NCBI RefSeq assembly: GCF_003033885.1
Contig: NZ_CP024081.1
Span: 1,953,980-2,017,979, forward strand
DNA length: 64,000 bases
Source: Pseudomonas rhizophila
Lineage (GTDB): Bacteria; Pseudomonadota; Gammaproteobacteria; Pseudomonadales; Pseudomonadaceae
Direction: 5' to 3'
Within the stretch, counting starts at the first letter, position 1. Each line of letters opens with the position of its first letter. A model generated the notes under the pieces. It did not search any database and was not told where the DNA came from. It was given only the letters and a program-made list of their open reading frames with translations. The position numbers were made by a program, and so were the translations under genes. This document shows, piece by piece, positions 33,984-43,694 of this stretch.

Positions 33984-35480
33984 TTACATCGCACAAACCA
34001 CACGATTGCGCCCACTGGCCTTGGCCTGGTATAGCGCCTTGTCAGCAGCGAACATGAGCTGCTCGAGTTCGCCATAAGGTCCTTGGGCCCAGGTGGCAAT
34101 GCCAATGCTGACGGTCATGGGGGCTGCGCCGGTAATGAAGGGGGGCAACTGTTCCACCGCTTCGCGAATGTTCTGGGCCATGGTAAAGGCTCCGGCGGTG
34201 GTGGTTTCCGGCAGTACCACCGCGAACTCCTCACCGCCGTAGCGCGCTGCCAGGTCGGCCGGTCGGCGGACATGCCTGCCGATCAGATGCGCAAGGGTGC
34301 GCAAGGCCTCATCACCACTTGGGTGGCCGTGGCGATCGTTGAATGCCTTGAAGTGATCGGCATCGATCATCATGACTGACAGCGGTTGGCCCGAACGCTG
34401 GGCCCGCAGCCATTCCTGTTGCAGCGTTTCGTCCAGAGTCCGGCGGTTGGCCAGGCCCGTCAGCGAGTCGATGGACGCCAGTTGCGCCAGTTCCCGTTCA
34501 GCATGGTGGCGCCGCCTAAGTTCATGACGCAGCAGCCAGGTGAGCCAGAGCAAGCCGATGCACAATGCCCCCGTAGCACCGCTGACCAGCAGCGCCGTGC
34601 GTTTCCAGGAGGCGAAGACTTCATCGGAGGAGAGCGCTACCACCACGATCAAAGGCAGGTCGCCCACTTGGGAGAAGGTGTACAGGCGCGGCTTCTGGTC
34701 CTGACCGGATACGCTGGTGAAGCTGCCGTTGCCTTCGCGCAGGATGCGCATGAAGTTCGGGCGGTTGCTGAAATCCTTGCCAATCAGGTCCTCGGCCAGG
34801 GGCGGCTCCTGGGCCAACAGAAAGCCTTCGCTGCTCACCAGATTGACTGTGCCGCCATGACCGATGTTCAGGCTCTTGAACAATTGGTTGAAATAGTTCA
34901 AGCGCATCGCGGCTTCCGCCACGCCCAGGAACTCCCCTTGTTCGTCGTTTAGTCTGTAGCTGAAACTGATACGCCAGTCCTGCGCGGCACTTCTGGAGCG
35001 AAACGGGCGACTGATCATCATGCCCGGGCTTGGGTTATGGACATGGGACTGGAAGTATTCCCGGTCGGCGTAGTTGCCCTTTCGTGGCTCGATCGAGGCG
35101 GAGTCGGCGACTACATTGCCGCGCTTGTCGAGCAGCAGGATGTCGCCTTTATAGGGGGCGGCGGTGGCACGGTCGAAGAGGGCCAAGTGGCGAATCGTCG
35201 GCGAAACGTCTTTCAGGTCGTCGCGTTGGGTGGCGGCGACCAAACCTTGTAGCGACAGATCGTAGAGCTCCACGTTGCGCAGCACGTCGGCATCAATCAG
35301 TTGCACGATATTGGTCGCCGAACGTGTCGCGGCCTGTTGGGCAGCGGCGTATTCGCGGATCAGCAGGAAGGTCACGATGCTCAGGATGGCAATGACAACC
35401 AACGAACTGGCCAGTACGAGTACCCGTTCCGAGCGTATCGAAAACGGGGTATTGCCGGGTGTCGCACTGCTCGCGCTCAT
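33984..35480 (-). CDS. Membrane diguanylate cyclase with periplasmic sensor domain (GGDEF)
   Basis: The protein has a first membrane span (VLVLASSLVVIAILSIVTFLL), a periplasmic double-CACHE-like sensor domain (NVELYDLSLQGLVAATQRDD, GDILLLDKRGNVVADSA, DREYFQSHVHNPSPGMMISRPF), a second span (ALLVSGATGALCIGLLWLTWLL) and a C-terminal GGDEF domain. The active site reads RYGGEEF, and the product-inhibition site RPAD stands five residues before it, so activity and feedback control both look intact. It should make cyclic di-GMP in response to an unknown periplasmic ligand. The frame is open to 35597. The start MSASSATPGN at 35480 is preferred, with upstream ATGs at 35504 and 35534 possible. No partner gene adjoins. 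Confidence 0.88.
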   Translation of the reverse strand: MSASSATPGNTPFSIRSERVLVLASSLVVIAILSIVTFLLIREYAAAQQAATRSATNIVQLIDADVLRNVELYDLSLQGLVAATQRDDLKDVSPTIRHLALFDRATAAPYKGDILLLDKRGNVVADSASIEPRKGNYADREYFQSHVHNPSPGMMISRPFRSRSAAQDWRISFSYRLNDEQGEFLGVAEAAMRLNYFNQLFKSLNIGHGGTVNLVSSEGFLLAQEPPLAEDLIGKDFSNRPNFMRILREGNGSFTSVSGQDQKPRLYTFSQVGDLPLIVVVALSSDEVFASWKRTALLVSGATGALCIGLLWLTWLLRHELRRRHHAERELAQLASIDSLTGLANRRTLDETLQQEWLRAQRSGQPLSVMMIDADHFKAFNDRHGHPSGDEALRTLAHLIGRHVRRPADLAARYGGEEFAVVLPETTTAGAFTMAQNIREAVEQLPPFITGAAPMTVSIGIATWAQGPYGELEQLMFAADKALYQAKASGRNRVVCAM

Positions 35481-35725
35481 GGTTCCGATGTCTGCATTTG
35501 TCATGTGGCTGGGATCCGTCCCAAAGGGTTGCATAACCGGCAATGCACCAGATGCTGGCCTTTTGCTGATTGTGCTTGGATCGGTGAGAGCGGGCAATCA
35601 GTGTTCGCGCAATAACGCGTGAGCGCTGCCGAAGGCGGAGATCTTTTTACTTTGCTTGATATGGCTTTCATCCAGCATTCAATCGCCTGGAATTCATCCC
35701 AATACGATCTAAACAGCGTGGGGTG

Positions 35726-37093
35726 TCAGGCCGGCAAGCGGATCCCGAAGGTATTCACGCCCCGGTCACTGCGCACGAAGACATCCCCGCCGTGCATCAG
35801 CGCAATCGCCTTGACGATGGCCAGCCCCAACCCGTGGTTGGCGCCACTGTTGCTGCGGGAGGCATCTACCCGGTAGAACCGTTCGAACAGGCGTGGCAGG
35901 TGTTCATCGGCAATCGGTTCGCCGGGGTTGGTGACGGCGAGGGTGATCTGGTCGCCCAGGGCCTCGATGCGCACATTGATCACTTGCCCCGGGGCGGTGT
36001 GTCGCACCGCGTTGCTCAGCAGGTTGATCAGTGCGCGGCGCAGGTGGGCGATCTCGATGTTGGCCTGGGCGTCACCGCTGACCCTGACCTGGACCTGGGC
36101 GTCTTCAAGGATGAAGTCCAGGTAGTCGAGGGTGGTCGCCACTTCGCCGGCCAGGGAGGTGCTGGTGAGTTTGGTGGCTTTGTTGCCCTGGTCGGCGCTG
36201 GCGAGGAACAGCATGTCGTTGATGATCGAGCGCAGTCGCTCCAGCTCTTCGAGATTCGATTGCAGCACCTCGAAGTAATGTTCGGCCGAGCGCCCACGGG
36301 TCAGCGCCACCTGGGTCTGGCCGATCAGGTTGGTCAGGGGCGAGCGCAGTTCATGGGCGACGTCGGCGTTGAACGACTCCAGTCGCGAGTACGCCTGTTC
36401 GACCCGGTCGAGGGTGGCGTTGAAGGAACTGACGAATTGACTGAGCTCCGGCGCCAACGGTGACATCTGCAAGCGCCCGGACAAGCGCGGTGGTGTCAGG
36501 CGTCTGGCCTCATCGGACAGTTTGATCAGCGGCTTGAGGCCGATACGCGCTACCCAGTAGCCCAGCAAGGAGGCCAGGATCACCCCGACAATCGCCAGGC
36601 TCACCAGTGCCACGAGCAAATAGTGTTGGGTCTGGTAGAACGTCTGGGTGTCGATGCCGATCATGAAGCGCAACGGTGGACGCTGGTCCTTGGCCGGGAA
36701 CTGGCTGACGAGCACTTTCATCGGGTATTGCTGGGCCGCCAGTTTCAGGTCGCGCTTGCCCAGCGAACCTTCGGCGAAGGCACGAATCTGTGGATCGGGG
36801 TTGCCATATTCAAAGCGTGGATCGCCACTGACGATCCAGAAGTGAATGCGTTTGTCTTCCTCTCCCAGCAGGCGCAACTTGTTATTGATCTTCACCCAGT
36901 GCTCGGGTGTGCCGTAGCGACCGACCGTGGATTCGAGCACGCTGTAGCGCGCATCGAGTTCGGCTTCCGGCAGCAGGCCCAGACCCTTTTCGACTTGCTG
37001 GTACAAGGCTCCGCCGATCAACAGGAACACCAATGCCGCCACCAGCGTGAACATGCCGCTCAGGCGCAGGGCAATACTGTCGGGCAAAGTCAC
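35726..37093 (-). CDS. Sensor histidine kinase of a CusS/CopS-like metal-type two-component system
   Basis: The 455-residue kinase starts at a GTG overlapping the response regulator stop (VTLPDSIALRLSGMFTLVAALVFLLIGG, first membrane span). The periplasmic part is about residues 32-155, the second span about 158-180, and a HAMP domain with GLKPLIKLSDEARRL follows. The phosphoacceptor is His247 in AHELRSPLTNLIGQ. The ATPase domain has NLLSNAVRHT, ISNPGE-like VTNPGEPI and GLGLAIVKAIALMHGG. Architecture and sequence style resemble heavy-metal sensors, but the ligand is not shown. It is last in the operon with the RND pump genes 37771-42035, so the pump is its likely target. Confidence 0.9.
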   Translation of the reverse strand: MTLPDSIALRLSGMFTLVAALVFLLIGGALYQQVEKGLGLLPEAELDARYSVLESTVGRYGTPEHWVKINNKLRLLGEEDKRIHFWIVSGDPRFEYGNPDPQIRAFAEGSLGKRDLKLAAQQYPMKVLVSQFPAKDQRPPLRFMIGIDTQTFYQTQHYLLVALVSLAIVGVILASLLGYWVARIGLKPLIKLSDEARRLTPPRLSGRLQMSPLAPELSQFVSSFNATLDRVEQAYSRLESFNADVAHELRSPLTNLIGQTQVALTRGRSAEHYFEVLQSNLEELERLRSIINDMLFLASADQGNKATKLTSTSLAGEVATTLDYLDFILEDAQVQVRVSGDAQANIEIAHLRRALINLLSNAVRHTAPGQVINVRIEALGDQITLAVTNPGEPIADEHLPRLFERFYRVDASRSNSGANHGLGLAIVKAIALMHGGDVFVRSDRGVNTFGIRLPA

Positions 37094-37761
37094 TCTCTGC
37101 TCTCCAGCACATAACCCATTCCACGAATCGTGTGCAGCAGTTTCTGTTCGAACGGCCCGTCGAGCTTGGCCCGCAAGCGTTTGATGGCCACTTCCACCAC
37201 ATTGGCGTCGCTGTCGAAGTTGATGTCCCAGACCATTTCGGCAATGGCGGTTTTCGACAGTATTTCGCCCTGGCGACGTGCCAGGACGCTGAGCAGCGAG
37301 AACTCCTTGGCCGTCAGGTCCAGGCGTTGGCCTGCTCGGGTGGCCTTGCGGCTGATCAGGTCGATCCACAGGTCGGCGATGCTGACCTGCACCGGTTCAT
37401 GACTGCCGCTGCGGCGGGTCAGGGCTTGCAGGCGGGCCACCAGCTCCAGGAAGGAGAACGGCTTGCCCAGGTAATCATCGGCGCCGTCTCGCAAGCCCTT
37501 GATGCGGTCTTCGACACGTTCACGAGCGGTGAGCATGATCACCGGCGTCTGTTTGCGGGCGCGCAGGGCCCGCAGCACGCCGAAGCCGTCCAGGCCTGGC
37601 AGCATGACGTCCAGCACGATCACCGCGTAGTCGCTTTCCAGCGCCAGGTGCAGCCCCTCGACGCCGTCCGGCGCCACATCTACGGTGTAGCCCTGTTCGC
37701 TCAGGCCGCGATGCAGATAGTCCGCGGTTTTTTCTTCGTCTTCGATGATCAGAACGCGCAT
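37090..37761 (-). CDS. OmpR-family response regulator (CusR/CopR-like)
   Basis: The 223-residue protein has a receiver domain with the acidic pair in IIEDEEK, phospho-acceptor Asp51 (VIVLDVMLPG) and the conserved Lys in GKPFSF. A winged-helix DNA-binding domain follows (LTAKEFSLLSVLARRQGEILSKTAIAEMVW, DANVVEVAIKRLRAKLD, IRGMGYVLE). The close match in style is to the copper/zinc-type regulators CusR, CopR and CzcR. It lies ten bases downstream of the RND pump gene and overlaps the kinase gene, so pump and sensors form one transcription unit. Confidence 0.92.
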   Translation of the reverse strand: MRVLIIEDEEKTADYLHRGLSEQGYTVDVAPDGVEGLHLALESDYAVIVLDVMLPGLDGFGVLRALRARKQTPVIMLTARERVEDRIKGLRDGADDYLGKPFSFLELVARLQALTRRSGSHEPVQVSIADLWIDLISRKATRAGQRLDLTAKEFSLLSVLARRQGEILSKTAIAEMVWDINFDSDANVVEVAIKRLRAKLDGPFEQKLLHTIRGMGYVLESRE

Positions 37762-37770
37762 GGTCCCGCC

Positions 37771-40700
37771 TCAGTCTGTGGTCGCCAGCGTCGTCGGCGC
37801 AGGTCCGGGCTGCTGGACGGGCCGATGAAACAGTCGCTCGAGCCATAAGTATATGACCGGTGTAGTGAACAACGTCAGCGCCTGGCTCACCAGCAGGCCG
37901 CCGACCACTGCAATGCCCAACGGCTGGCGCAGTTCTGCGCCGGGGCCGGAGCCGAGCATCAGCGGCAGGGCGCCCAGCAGGGCGGCCAGGGTGGTCATGA
38001 TGATCGGGCGAAATCGGGTCAGGCATGCCTGGAAAATCGCTTCCTGGGGCGTCAAGCCACCCTTGCGCTGGGCGTCGAGAGCGAAGTCGATCATCAGGAT
38101 GCCGTTTTTCTTGACGATGCCGATCAGCAGCACCAGCCCGATCAGCGCCATGATCGAAAAATCCTGGCCCAGCAACCACAGCATGACCAGCGCGCCGAGG
38201 CCGGCCGAGGGCAGGGTGGAGATGATCGTCAATGGATGCACGAAACTCTCGTAGAGCACGCCGAGGATGATGTACACCGCCAACAGTGCGGCGAGGATCA
38301 GCCATGGCTGGCTGGCCAGGGAACTTTGGAACGCCTGGGCCGCGCCCTGGAAGTTGCCGGTAATGGAGGCCGGCATGCCGACCTCGTTCTTGGCCTGGTC
38401 GAGCATGCGCACCGCATCCCCCAATGCCACGCCGGGCGCCAGGTTGAACGACAGGTTGGCGGCCGGGAACATGCCGTCATGGGCAATGGACAGCGGGCCG
38501 TTGGTCGGCGCATCGAAGCGGGCCAGGGCCGAGAGCGGGACCATCTCTCCACTGAGCGGCGAGCGCAAGTAGAAATAGGCCAGGCTCTCGGCCTTGCCGC
38601 GTTGCGCGGTGTCGAGCTCCAGGATCACGTTGTACTGGTTGGTTTCAGTCTGGAATTCGTTGATCTGCCGCTGGCCGAAGGCGTCGTACAGGGCCTGGTC
38701 GACATCGCTGGCGGTGAGGCCAAAGCGCGCCGCCGCGCTGCGGTCGATGTTGATGTGGGTGATGCTGCCGCCCAGTTGCAGGTCGTTGGAGATGTCCCGG
38801 AACGCGGGGTTACCGCGCAGCCTGTCGGTGAGTTTTTGTGTCCAGGTGTTCAGCGTCGGTCCGTCGTTGCTCTTGAGCACGTATTGATACTGGGCGCGGC
38901 TCGGACCGGGACTGAGGTTGATGTCCTGCCCGGCCCTCAGGTACAGCACCACGCCGGGGATGCCCAGCAGTTTGGGGCGGATCCGGTCGATGAACGCGCT
39001 GGCCGACACGTCACGCTGATCCTGGGGCTTGAGGGCGATCCAGAAGCGACCATTGGCGATGGTCTGGTTGGAACCCGAGACGCCGACAGCGTGAGAAAAG
39101 CTCTGCACCGCCGGGTCGGCGGCGACGATCTCGGCCAGGGCCTTGTGTTTGGCCACCATGTCCGGGAATGACACGTCGGCGGCGGCTTCGCTGGTGCCCA
39201 GCACCAGGCCGGTGTCTTGTACCGGGAAGAAACCCTTGGGAATGAATACGTAGCCCGCCACTGCCAGCACCAGGCTCACGCCGAACACGCCGATCATCAG
39301 CCTCTGATGGGCCAGGGCCCAGCGCAGTGTCCGTTCATACCCACCCAGCAGGCGTTCGCCGAAACTTCGCTTGCCATGGGCATGAGGCGTCGGGGCGCGC
39401 ATGAACAGCGCGGCCAGGGTCGGTGCCAGGGTCAGGGACACCACCACCGAAATCAGGATGGTCGAAGTGGCGGTCAGGGCAAACTCCTTGAACAGACGCC
39501 CGACCACGCCGCCCATGAAGAGCAAGGGAATGAACGCGGCTATCAGCGAAAAACTGATGGAGATCACCGTGAAGCCGATTTCGCCAGCTCCTTTGATCGC
39601 CGCTTCGCGCATGCCATCACCCGCCTCCAGGTGCCGGTGAATGTTCTCCACCACTACAATCGCATCGTCCACCACGAACCCGACCGAGATCACGATAGCC
39701 ACCAGGGTCAGGTTGTTCAGACTGAAGCCCATCACATACATCAGGGCGAAACTGGCGATCAGCGACACGCCCAGGACCGCTGAGACAATCAGGGTCGCCG
39801 AGAGCTGGCGCAGGAACAGCGCCATCACCGCCACCACCAGCAGCACCGCGATCAGCAAGGTGATCTCCACCTCATGCAGCGAAGCGCGGATAGTCTGTGT
39901 ACGGTCGTTCAGTACCTTGACTTGCACGGCCGCAGGCAGCATGGCTTCCAGGGTCGGCAAGGCTGCCTGGATGCGGTCGACGGTGTCGACGATGTTCGCC
40001 CCCGGCTGACGGAAAATCACCAGGTTGAGCCCCGGTTGCTCATCGGACCAGGCCTGAATGTAGGCGTCTTCCGAACCATTGATGACTTTGGCGACGTCCT
40101 TGAGATGAACCGGTGCCCCATCCTTGTAGGACACGATCAACTCACCATATTCCTCCGGCTGGAACAGCTGATCGTTGGTGGACAGGGTGGAAACGCTCGA
40201 CTCGCCGTAAAGCGCCCCCTTGGCCAGGTTGAGGCTGGCCTGCTGGAGCGCCACGCGAATGTCGGCCAGGGTCAGACCGATGGCGGCGAGTCGGTCCGCC
40301 GAGGCCTGTACCCGGATCGCCGGACGTTGCTGGCCGGTGATGTAGATTTGTCCCACGCCATCGATCTGGCTGAGTTGCCGGGCGAGCAGGGTTTCGACGT
40401 AGTCGCTCAATTCGGTGCCGGGCATCAGGCTGGAGCTGATGCTGAGGATCAACACCGGGCTGTCGGCCGGATTGACTTTGCGCCAGGTGGGCAGATTCGG
40501 CATGTCCTGGGGCAGTTTGCCGGAGGCGGTATTGATGGCCGCTTGCACTTCCTGGGCGGCGGTGTCGATGCTTTTGTCCAGGCTGAACTGCAAGGTCAGG
40601 TTGGTCGAGCCCAGGGCACTGCTTGAGGTCATCTGGGTAATGCCGGAAATGGCGCTGAATTGCACTTCCAGTGGGGTCGCCACCGACGACGCCATGGTTT

Positions 40701-40881
40701 CGGGGCTGGCGCCGGGCAACAGAGCCCTGACCTGGATGGTCGGGAATTCCGCTTCAGGTAACGGCGCGACAGGCAGGCGAGGAAAGGCGATCAATCCCAG
40801 CAGTATCAGGGCGAAGGTCATCAGGACCGTGGCGATGGGATGGTCGATGCACCACGCCGAAACCGAACCGCGGCCCTTCAT
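37771..40881 (-). CDS. RND-family multidrug efflux pump, MdtC-like inner-membrane transporter
   Basis: The 1036-residue proton-driven pump starts MKGRGSVSAWCIDHPIATVLMTFALILLGL. The TM4 proton-relay pair is in GFVVDDAIVVVENIHRHLEAG. The C-terminal half has the matching GIVKKNGILMIDFALDAQ signature. Sequence features such as FPRLPVAPLPEAEFPTIQVRALLPGASPETMASSVATPLE match the MdtB/MdtC group. MdtABC of enterobacteria uses two different RND subunits; here a single RND gene follows the fusion-protein gene, so the pump may be homotrimeric. Its start overlaps the stop of the fusion-protein gene. The outer-membrane channel is not encoded in the operon. Confidence 0.93.
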   Translation of the reverse strand: MKGRGSVSAWCIDHPIATVLMTFALILLGLIAFPRLPVAPLPEAEFPTIQVRALLPGASPETMASSVATPLEVQFSAISGITQMTSSSALGSTNLTLQFSLDKSIDTAAQEVQAAINTASGKLPQDMPNLPTWRKVNPADSPVLILSISSSLMPGTELSDYVETLLARQLSQIDGVGQIYITGQQRPAIRVQASADRLAAIGLTLADIRVALQQASLNLAKGALYGESSVSTLSTNDQLFQPEEYGELIVSYKDGAPVHLKDVAKVINGSEDAYIQAWSDEQPGLNLVIFRQPGANIVDTVDRIQAALPTLEAMLPAAVQVKVLNDRTQTIRASLHEVEITLLIAVLLVVAVMALFLRQLSATLIVSAVLGVSLIASFALMYVMGFSLNNLTLVAIVISVGFVVDDAIVVVENIHRHLEAGDGMREAAIKGAGEIGFTVISISFSLIAAFIPLLFMGGVVGRLFKEFALTATSTILISVVVSLTLAPTLAALFMRAPTPHAHGKRSFGERLLGGYERTLRWALAHQRLMIGVFGVSLVLAVAGYVFIPKGFFPVQDTGLVLGTSEAAADVSFPDMVAKHKALAEIVAADPAVQSFSHAVGVSGSNQTIANGRFWIALKPQDQRDVSASAFIDRIRPKLLGIPGVVLYLRAGQDINLSPGPSRAQYQYVLKSNDGPTLNTWTQKLTDRLRGNPAFRDISNDLQLGGSITHINIDRSAAARFGLTASDVDQALYDAFGQRQINEFQTETNQYNVILELDTAQRGKAESLAYFYLRSPLSGEMVPLSALARFDAPTNGPLSIAHDGMFPAANLSFNLAPGVALGDAVRMLDQAKNEVGMPASITGNFQGAAQAFQSSLASQPWLILAALLAVYIILGVLYESFVHPLTIISTLPSAGLGALVMLWLLGQDFSIMALIGLVLLIGIVKKNGILMIDFALDAQRKGGLTPQEAIFQACLTRFRPIIMTTLAALLGALPLMLGSGPGAELRQPLGIAVVGGLLVSQALTLFTTPVIYLWLERLFHRPVQQPGPAPTTLATTD

Positions 40882-42035
40882 GGTTTTGGCTCCGACACAT
40901 TGGCCTGGGCCACTGGGTCACCGAGCACCTGGATGCGGCTGCCCGGCTTGAGCCGTGACTGACCGTCGCTCACCAGTTGATCGCCCGCGCTCACCCCTTT
41001 GATGATGTGCAGGTCACTGTCCTGGTAGACCATCACCACCGGTACGCTCTCTACCCGGTCGCCGGTGATTCGGTACACGAAAGGTTGCTCCAGGCCGCGC
41101 TGAACCACGGTCGGTGGAACCACCAGGGCGTCCTTGTCGAGTGCGGTCTGGATTTTCAATGTCACCAACTGCCCTGGCCATAGCCGTTGCGCGGCGTTGC
41201 TGAATTCAGCCTTGGCCCGCAGGGTGCCGGTGTTGGCGTTGATCTGGTTGTCGATCAGGCTCAGGCGGCCCTCGCCGAGCATTTCACCGGAGGTCCCATC
41301 AGCGCCTATGTAGGCCTGGACCAGCGCTTGCTCGGGGGCGGCCATCAACCGTTGCAAGGTGGGCAGCATTTGTTGGGGCAGGGCGAACTCCACTGCGATC
41401 GGGTCGATCTGGGTCACGGTGAACAAGCCCTCGGTGTCGCTGGTGCGCAGGAAGTTGCCTTCGTCCACGTTGCGAATGCCGACGCGACCGGTCACCGGGG
41501 AGCGGATCCGGGTGTAGGACAACTGCACCTGGGCGGCATCGATGGCCGCCTGATTGCCCTGGGCGGTGGCCTTGAGCTGGTTGACCAGTGCCTGTTGCTG
41601 GTCGTAGGTCTGTTTCGATACGCCGTCGTCGACACTGAGCAATTTGTAACGCTTGAGATTGACCTGGGCGACCGCCAGTTGTGCCTGGCTTTCACCGAGT
41701 TGGGCCCTGGCCTGGTCAAGGCTGGCGCGGATCGAGCGGTCGTCGATGGTGGCCAGCAGTTCCCCCTTCTTGACCTGTTGCCCTTCCTTGACCAGCAGTT
41801 GAGTGAGGATGCCGTCGATCTGCGGGCGGATCACCACGCTGTGCAGTGACAACACCGTGCCGATGCCACTGGCAAAGCGCGGCACATCCTTTTGCACCAC
41901 GCTGACGACCCTTACCGGCACGGCCACGGGCGCGCCGGGCTTGGCGGTGACAGGCTTCATGACATACCAGAGGGCGACAGCTGCCAGAGCGACCAGGAGC
42001 GCGACGAGCAAGACGGTTTTTTTCTGGATGTGCAT
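40878..42035 (-). CDS. RND efflux periplasmic adaptor (membrane fusion protein), MdtA-like
   Basis: The 385-residue protein has an N-terminal signal/anchor (KKTVLLVALLVALAAVALWYVM), a lipoyl/barrel-sandwich domain (LSLHSVVIRPQIDGILTQLLVKEGQQVKKGELLATID), an alpha-hairpin (QARAQLGESQAQLAVAQVNL), the second lipoyl half (YTRIRSPVTGRVGIRNVDEGNFL) and a beta-barrel/MP domain to the C-terminus. It should bridge the RND pump at 37771 to an outer membrane channel such as a TolC or OprM homologue encoded elsewhere. First gene of the minus-strand operon. Confidence 0.93.
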   Translation of the reverse strand: MHIQKKTVLLVALLVALAAVALWYVMKPVTAKPGAPVAVPVRVVSVVQKDVPRFASGIGTVLSLHSVVIRPQIDGILTQLLVKEGQQVKKGELLATIDDRSIRASLDQARAQLGESQAQLAVAQVNLKRYKLLSVDDGVSKQTYDQQQALVNQLKATAQGNQAAIDAAQVQLSYTRIRSPVTGRVGIRNVDEGNFLRTSDTEGLFTVTQIDPIAVEFALPQQMLPTLQRLMAAPEQALVQAYIGADGTSGEMLGEGRLSLIDNQINANTGTLRAKAEFSNAAQRLWPGQLVTLKIQTALDKDALVVPPTVVQRGLEQPFVYRITGDRVESVPVVMVYQDSDLHIIKGVSAGDQLVSDGQSRLKPGSRIQVLGDPVAQANVSEPKP

Positions 42036-42271
42036 GGATGTGGGAGGCCGGTTCAGGACAGAGGGATTTTTATCTTTCTTATATAGCGTTGTGAGGTGGT
42101 CAGGAAGGTGACGCCTAACTGACGGGCTTGTCAGTTTTGTCCCGACTTGCTGTCAGACGAGTGAAGGGCCGATTGAATCCGCCCTGCGCGCGCTGGTATC
42201 GGGCGGGTATACTGCCGACTTTCGCGGCTCGCTCTCCGGGCCCGACTTGCACGCATTACCCGGAGCTTTAC

Positions 42272-42526
42272 ATGACTTCCCCAACACCTTCGCCCGCGGA
42301 CGAACGCCCGAACGGCGAACAGGCCGACCGGCCCGACAGCGATGTTTCCAGCGGCGAGAGCGTCAACGCGATCCCGACCTTCAAGTTTCCGTTCAAGCCC
42401 GGTGAGCTGGCCGCGGCCAAAGGGGCCGGGCAGCAGCCTTGGTACAAGAACGGCGCGAAGAACGGTCATACCAAGACCCCTGGCGCCGCGCCTCCCGGCA
42501 CGCGTCGCTCGATGGGCAAGCGCTGA
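42272..42526 (+). CDS. Small hypothetical protein, 84 residues, Pro/Gly/Lys-rich
   Basis: The frame from the ATG at 42272 (CGGAG ribosome binding site about nine bases upstream) gives MTSPTPSPADERPNGEQADR..., with a short hydrophobic-aromatic core IPTFKFPFKPGEL. The tail is basic and glycine-rich (WYKNGAKNGHTK, ending RRSMGKR). No signal peptide, membrane segment or known domain is visible, and it is probably disordered. I do not recognise a function. The gene is divergent from the RND operon and convergent with the LysR gene. Coding is supported by the ribosome binding site and third-position G+C; it could still be a chance ORF. Confidence 0.6.
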   Translation: MTSPTPSPADERPNGEQADRPDSDVSSGESVNAIPTFKFPFKPGELAAAKGAGQQPWYKNGAKNGHTKTPGAAPPGTRRSMGKR

Positions 42527-42560
42527 TATCACCCTTGGAGCACGGGCGCGAAACGCGAAA

Positions 42561-43529
42561 TCAGTTCGCGACCCGTGCACCGGCCAGACTGCCACTCAAC
42601 TCATAGGCAGTCAGTTCGGCCTGGTGCGCCGCGAGGATTTCCGGCAGCGAGCCGCGCAGGTACTCGACCCAGGTCTTGATCTTCGCATCCAGGTACTGGC
42701 GCGAAGGATAGATGGCGTAGAGGTTCAGTTCCTGGGAGCGGTAGTTGGGCATGACCCGCACCAGCGTGCCATTGCGCAAGCCCTCAATGGCGGCATACAC
42801 CGGCAACACGCCCACGCCCATGCCACTGGTGATCGCGGTTTTCATGGCATCGGCGGAGTTCACCAGGAACGGTGAGTTGCTGATGGTGACCATCTCTTGG
42901 CCTTCGGGGCCGTCAAATACCCATTTCTCCAGCGGAATGACCGGGCTGACCAGGCGCAGGCAGGCGTGGTTGAGCAGGTCGCCGGGTTTCTGCGGGCAGC
43001 CGCTGGCTTTCACGTAGGCAGGTGATGCGCAGACGATGCTGTAGGTGATCCCCAGGCGCTGGGAGACAAAGCCCGAGTCCGGCAATTCGCTGGCCAGTAC
43101 GATGGAAACGTCGTAACCCTCGTCCAGGATGTCCGGCACACGATTGGCCAGGGTCAGGTCGAAAGTCACGTCGGGATGGGTTTTACGATAGCGGGCGATG
43201 GCATCGATCACGAAATGCTGGCCGATGCCGGTCATGGTATGGACCTTCAACTGCCCGGCAGGACGTGCGTGAGCATCGCTGGCCTCGGCTTCAGCCTCCT
43301 CGACATACGCCAGGATCTGCTCGCAACGCAGCAGATAGCGTTTGCCGGCCTCGGTCAGGGCGATGCGGCGGGTGGTGCGGTTGAGCAGGCGGGTTTGCAG
43401 ATGGGCTTCCAGGTTGGAAACCGCACGCGAAACGTTGGCTGTGGTGGTATCCAGTTGCACGGCAGCGGCGGTGAAACTGCCCGCTTCAGCAACACAGCTG
43501 AACGCACGCATGTTTTGCAAAGTGTCCAT
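42561..43529 (-). CDS. LysR-family transcriptional regulator, AaeR-like by context
   Basis: The 322-residue protein begins MDTLQNMRAFSCVAEAGSFTAAAVQLDTTTANVSRAVSNLEAHLQTRLLNRTTRRIALTEAG, the winged-helix domain of LysR regulators. It is followed by the effector-binding periplasmic-binding-like domain, with TFDLTLANRVPDILDEGYDVSI and SGMGVGVLPVYAAIEGL. It is divergent from the four-gene efflux operon beginning at 43841. This is the arrangement of E. coli aaeR and aaeXAB, which respond to aromatic carboxylic acids. Control of that operon is therefore likely; the inducer is inferred only from context. Confidence 0.9.
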   Translation of the reverse strand: MDTLQNMRAFSCVAEAGSFTAAAVQLDTTTANVSRAVSNLEAHLQTRLLNRTTRRIALTEAGKRYLLRCEQILAYVEEAEAEASDAHARPAGQLKVHTMTGIGQHFVIDAIARYRKTHPDVTFDLTLANRVPDILDEGYDVSIVLASELPDSGFVSQRLGITYSIVCASPAYVKASGCPQKPGDLLNHACLRLVSPVIPLEKWVFDGPEGQEMVTISNSPFLVNSADAMKTAITSGMGVGVLPVYAAIEGLRNGTLVRVMPNYRSQELNLYAIYPSRQYLDAKIKTWVEYLRGSLPEILAAHQAELTAYELSGSLAGARVAN

Positions 43530-43694
43530 GGGAGGCTCTCTTGGGAGATGGCAAATTGTGACACGAAGTTACAGCGCAGCGGACCCCGACTAATGGATTA
43601 TCGCAGTAACGGTAACAAAGATTCGCAGAAAGGTCGGCTTATCGCCGTTCGATGGGGTGCCTAGAATTGCGGCCAATCCTGGATCGCTGATTGC

